This document shows, in pieces, positions 62,960 to 64,000 of a stretch of 64,000 bases of DNA. The number at the start of each line of letters is the position of its first letter. The first letter of the stretch is position 1. Made by a program: the position numbers and the translations under genes. The stretch lies in assembly GCA_022709905.1 (NCBI GenBank), contig JAKLHY010000012.1, positions 62,001-126,000 of the forward strand. Reading direction: 5' to 3'. The DNA comes from Verrucomicrobiota bacterium (GTDB lineage: Bacteria > Verrucomicrobiota > Verrucomicrobiia > Limisphaerales > UBA1319). A model generated the notes under the pieces. That model worked only from the letters and a program-made list of their open reading frames with translations, made no database searches and was not told the DNA's origin.

Positions 62960-64000
62960 TTAGAGTTGTTGAGGATTTTCCATCAATCGGGCGATCCGGG
63001 TGAGGAGACGGCCCGCGGCGCCGCCATCCAGGACGCGATGGTCGAAGCTCAGGGTTAGGTTCGCTTCTGTCACAGGGATGAACTGATTCGAGGTGGAGTC
63101 CCAGAGAGGAGCCGTGCGGCCCGCGCCCATGCCGAGGACCAGGGTTTGTTCGGGCAGCGGAATGGGGGTGGCCCAGGTGAGACCGAAGGTGCCGAAATTG
63201 GTGACCGTCGCGATGGATCCGCCGGTGGCATCGACGGGGAGCTGGCGTTTGCGGGCGAGTTCAACCAGTTCGTTATACCTCTCGGCCATCTGCGGCAGCG
63301 TTTTTTGATCGGCCTGGCGAATGACGGGCACGAGAACACCGTCTTCGGCTTCGACGGCGAAGGCGATATCAATCGAATCCGGATGCACGATCCGATTGCC
63401 CACCAGACGGCCCGCGGGGGCGCTGTTTTCAGAGAGGGCGATCGCGAGGGCGCGCAAGGCATATAGAGTTGGGCCGGGCTTGGGCTCGCAGGTTTTCCGA
63501 TGAGCCAACAAAGCATCGAGGATCACCGGCAGGGAGACCGTGGCCAGAGGACGCGTCCAACTCCGGCGCATGGCATCGGCCACGGCGATTCGCATGGAGG
63601 AAGCCGGATGGGTTTTTCTCTTTTCGAGGTTTTCGAGGAACTGTTCAAAATCGGCGATGGTCAATCGTCCTCCGGCCCCGCTGCCCGCCACTCCCGCGAG
63701 GTCGGCGGCGTGCAATCCCAGTTCATTAATGCGCGCCTTCATGCGGGGCGACATGTAACTGACCCCGACGGCGCTGGCGGGAACGGGCAATCCGCGAACG
63801 GTAGGCTCGACCTTGGACACGCCTGCCGGATGGGGGGAGGACGCGTCTTCGAGGAGATTCGAAGGGGAGGGGTGGGGTTCGCCTGGTTCCGAGGAAGGCT
63901 TGGTGCTGAGGCCCAATCGGGACGCGTCGGCGTCACTGACCTCGAGATAACCCAGGATGGCGCCGACTGGATAGCTATGCTGGACTTCGACGAGGAGTTG
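62960..64000 (-). CDS. Dihydrolipoamide acyltransferase (E2), C-terminal part
   Basis: The frame enters from the right window edge within a lipoyl domain (VEVQHSYPVGAILGYLEVSD). It continues through a linker and a peripheral-subunit-binding domain (YMSPRMKARINELGLHAADL AGVAGSGAGGRLTIADFEQF) to the catalytic domain. The active-site motif LSFDHRVLDGGAAGRLL is intact. It is the E2 core of a pyruvate or other 2-oxoacid dehydrogenase complex; which complex cannot be told. The N-terminus lies beyond 64000. Confidence 0.9.
   Translation of the reverse strand, partial: QLLVEVQHSYPVGAILGYLEVSDADASRLGLSTKPSSEPGEPHPSPSNLLEDASSPHPAGVSKVEPTVRGLPVPASAVGVSYMSPRMKARINELGLHAADLAGVAGSGAGGRLTIADFEQFLENLEKRKTHPASSMRIAVADAMRRSWTRPLATVSLPVILDALLAHRKTCEPKPGPTLYALRALAIALSENSAPAGRLVGNRIVHPDSIDIAFAVEAEDGVLVPVIRQADQKTLPQMAERYNELVELARKRQLPVDATGGSIATVTNFGTFGLTWATPIPLPEQTLVLGMGAGRTAPLWDSTSNQFIPVTEANLTLSFDHRVLDGGAAGRLLTRIARLMENPQQL

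Noticed and set aside
62495-63058. Short plus-strand frames (76 and 105 codons)
   Set aside because: No start context, no domain, low-complexity or repeat-derived sequence; the second overlaps the end of the E2 gene.

Overview
The window looks like chromosomal DNA of a Verrucomicrobiota bacterium (Pedosphaera/Limisphaera-like). The basis is two tandem prepilin-like proteins with the [10 protein letters not shown]...[13 protein letters not shown]-terminus and an FADGH C-terminal motif, a Tat-exported Gfo/Idh/MocA oxidoreductase, secreted glycosidase- and sialidase-like proteins, and weak Shine-Dalgarno usage. No rRNA or tRNA gene and no CRISPR array was seen.

1-39 kb is ordinary chromosome. 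It holds an FkbM methyltransferase (cut by the window edge), ribosomal protein S20, dUTPase overlapping aconitase, a Tat-exported oxidoreductase, and a tightly packed minus-strand operon (metallo-hydrolase, HAD phosphatase, RibD-type reductase, LarA-like protein, GmhB-like phosphatase). Then come a small secreted protein, a gamma-carbonic-anhydrase-like protein, two prepilin paralogues, a TIM-barrel/Gfo-Idh-MocA sugar pair, a metallo-hydrolase, a PolB-like exonuclease, dnaK-groES-groEL, a YHS-like protein, a Kup K+ transporter, an SPFH-HTH/zinc-ribbon pair, a TlpA-like thioredoxin, signal peptidase I, a sialidase-like protein, a kinase-WD40 fusion, a DEAD-box helicase, a GH2 glycosidase and endonuclease IV.

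39.3-61.2 kb is a large chromosomal integron. An IntI-type tyrosine recombinase (43476-44534, minus) carries the extra domain seen in integron integrases. A short intergenic segment follows, with two copies of the palindrome AGGAAAGTTTTCCT exactly 40 bp apart and an attI-like GTTCGGC core. From there about 26 promoterless-looking plus-strand cassettes run to about 61.2 kb. In most of them the GTTRRRY at the cassette start is the exact reverse complement of the RYYYAAC that opens its own attC. Two further cassettes lie behind the 3' end of intI. The cassettes encode mostly small exported, lipoprotein or membrane proteins, two prepilin/pseudopilin-like proteins, an L,D-transpeptidase, a SET-domain protein, immunity-like proteins (Imm35, DUF2004, DUF4375), a TerB-like protein and a ParDE-like toxin-antitoxin pair. 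One cassette appears geneless and two carry single in-frame stops.

The array has been invaded by an IS91-family element (about 57.7-59.8 kb) whose companion tyrosine recombinase is internally deleted. A 271-bp MITE with TTA target duplications sits in the last core site. Around the integron lie broken glycosidase, dehydrogenase, GxxExxY and antitoxin genes. The window ends inside a dihydrolipoamide acyltransferase gene (minus strand).
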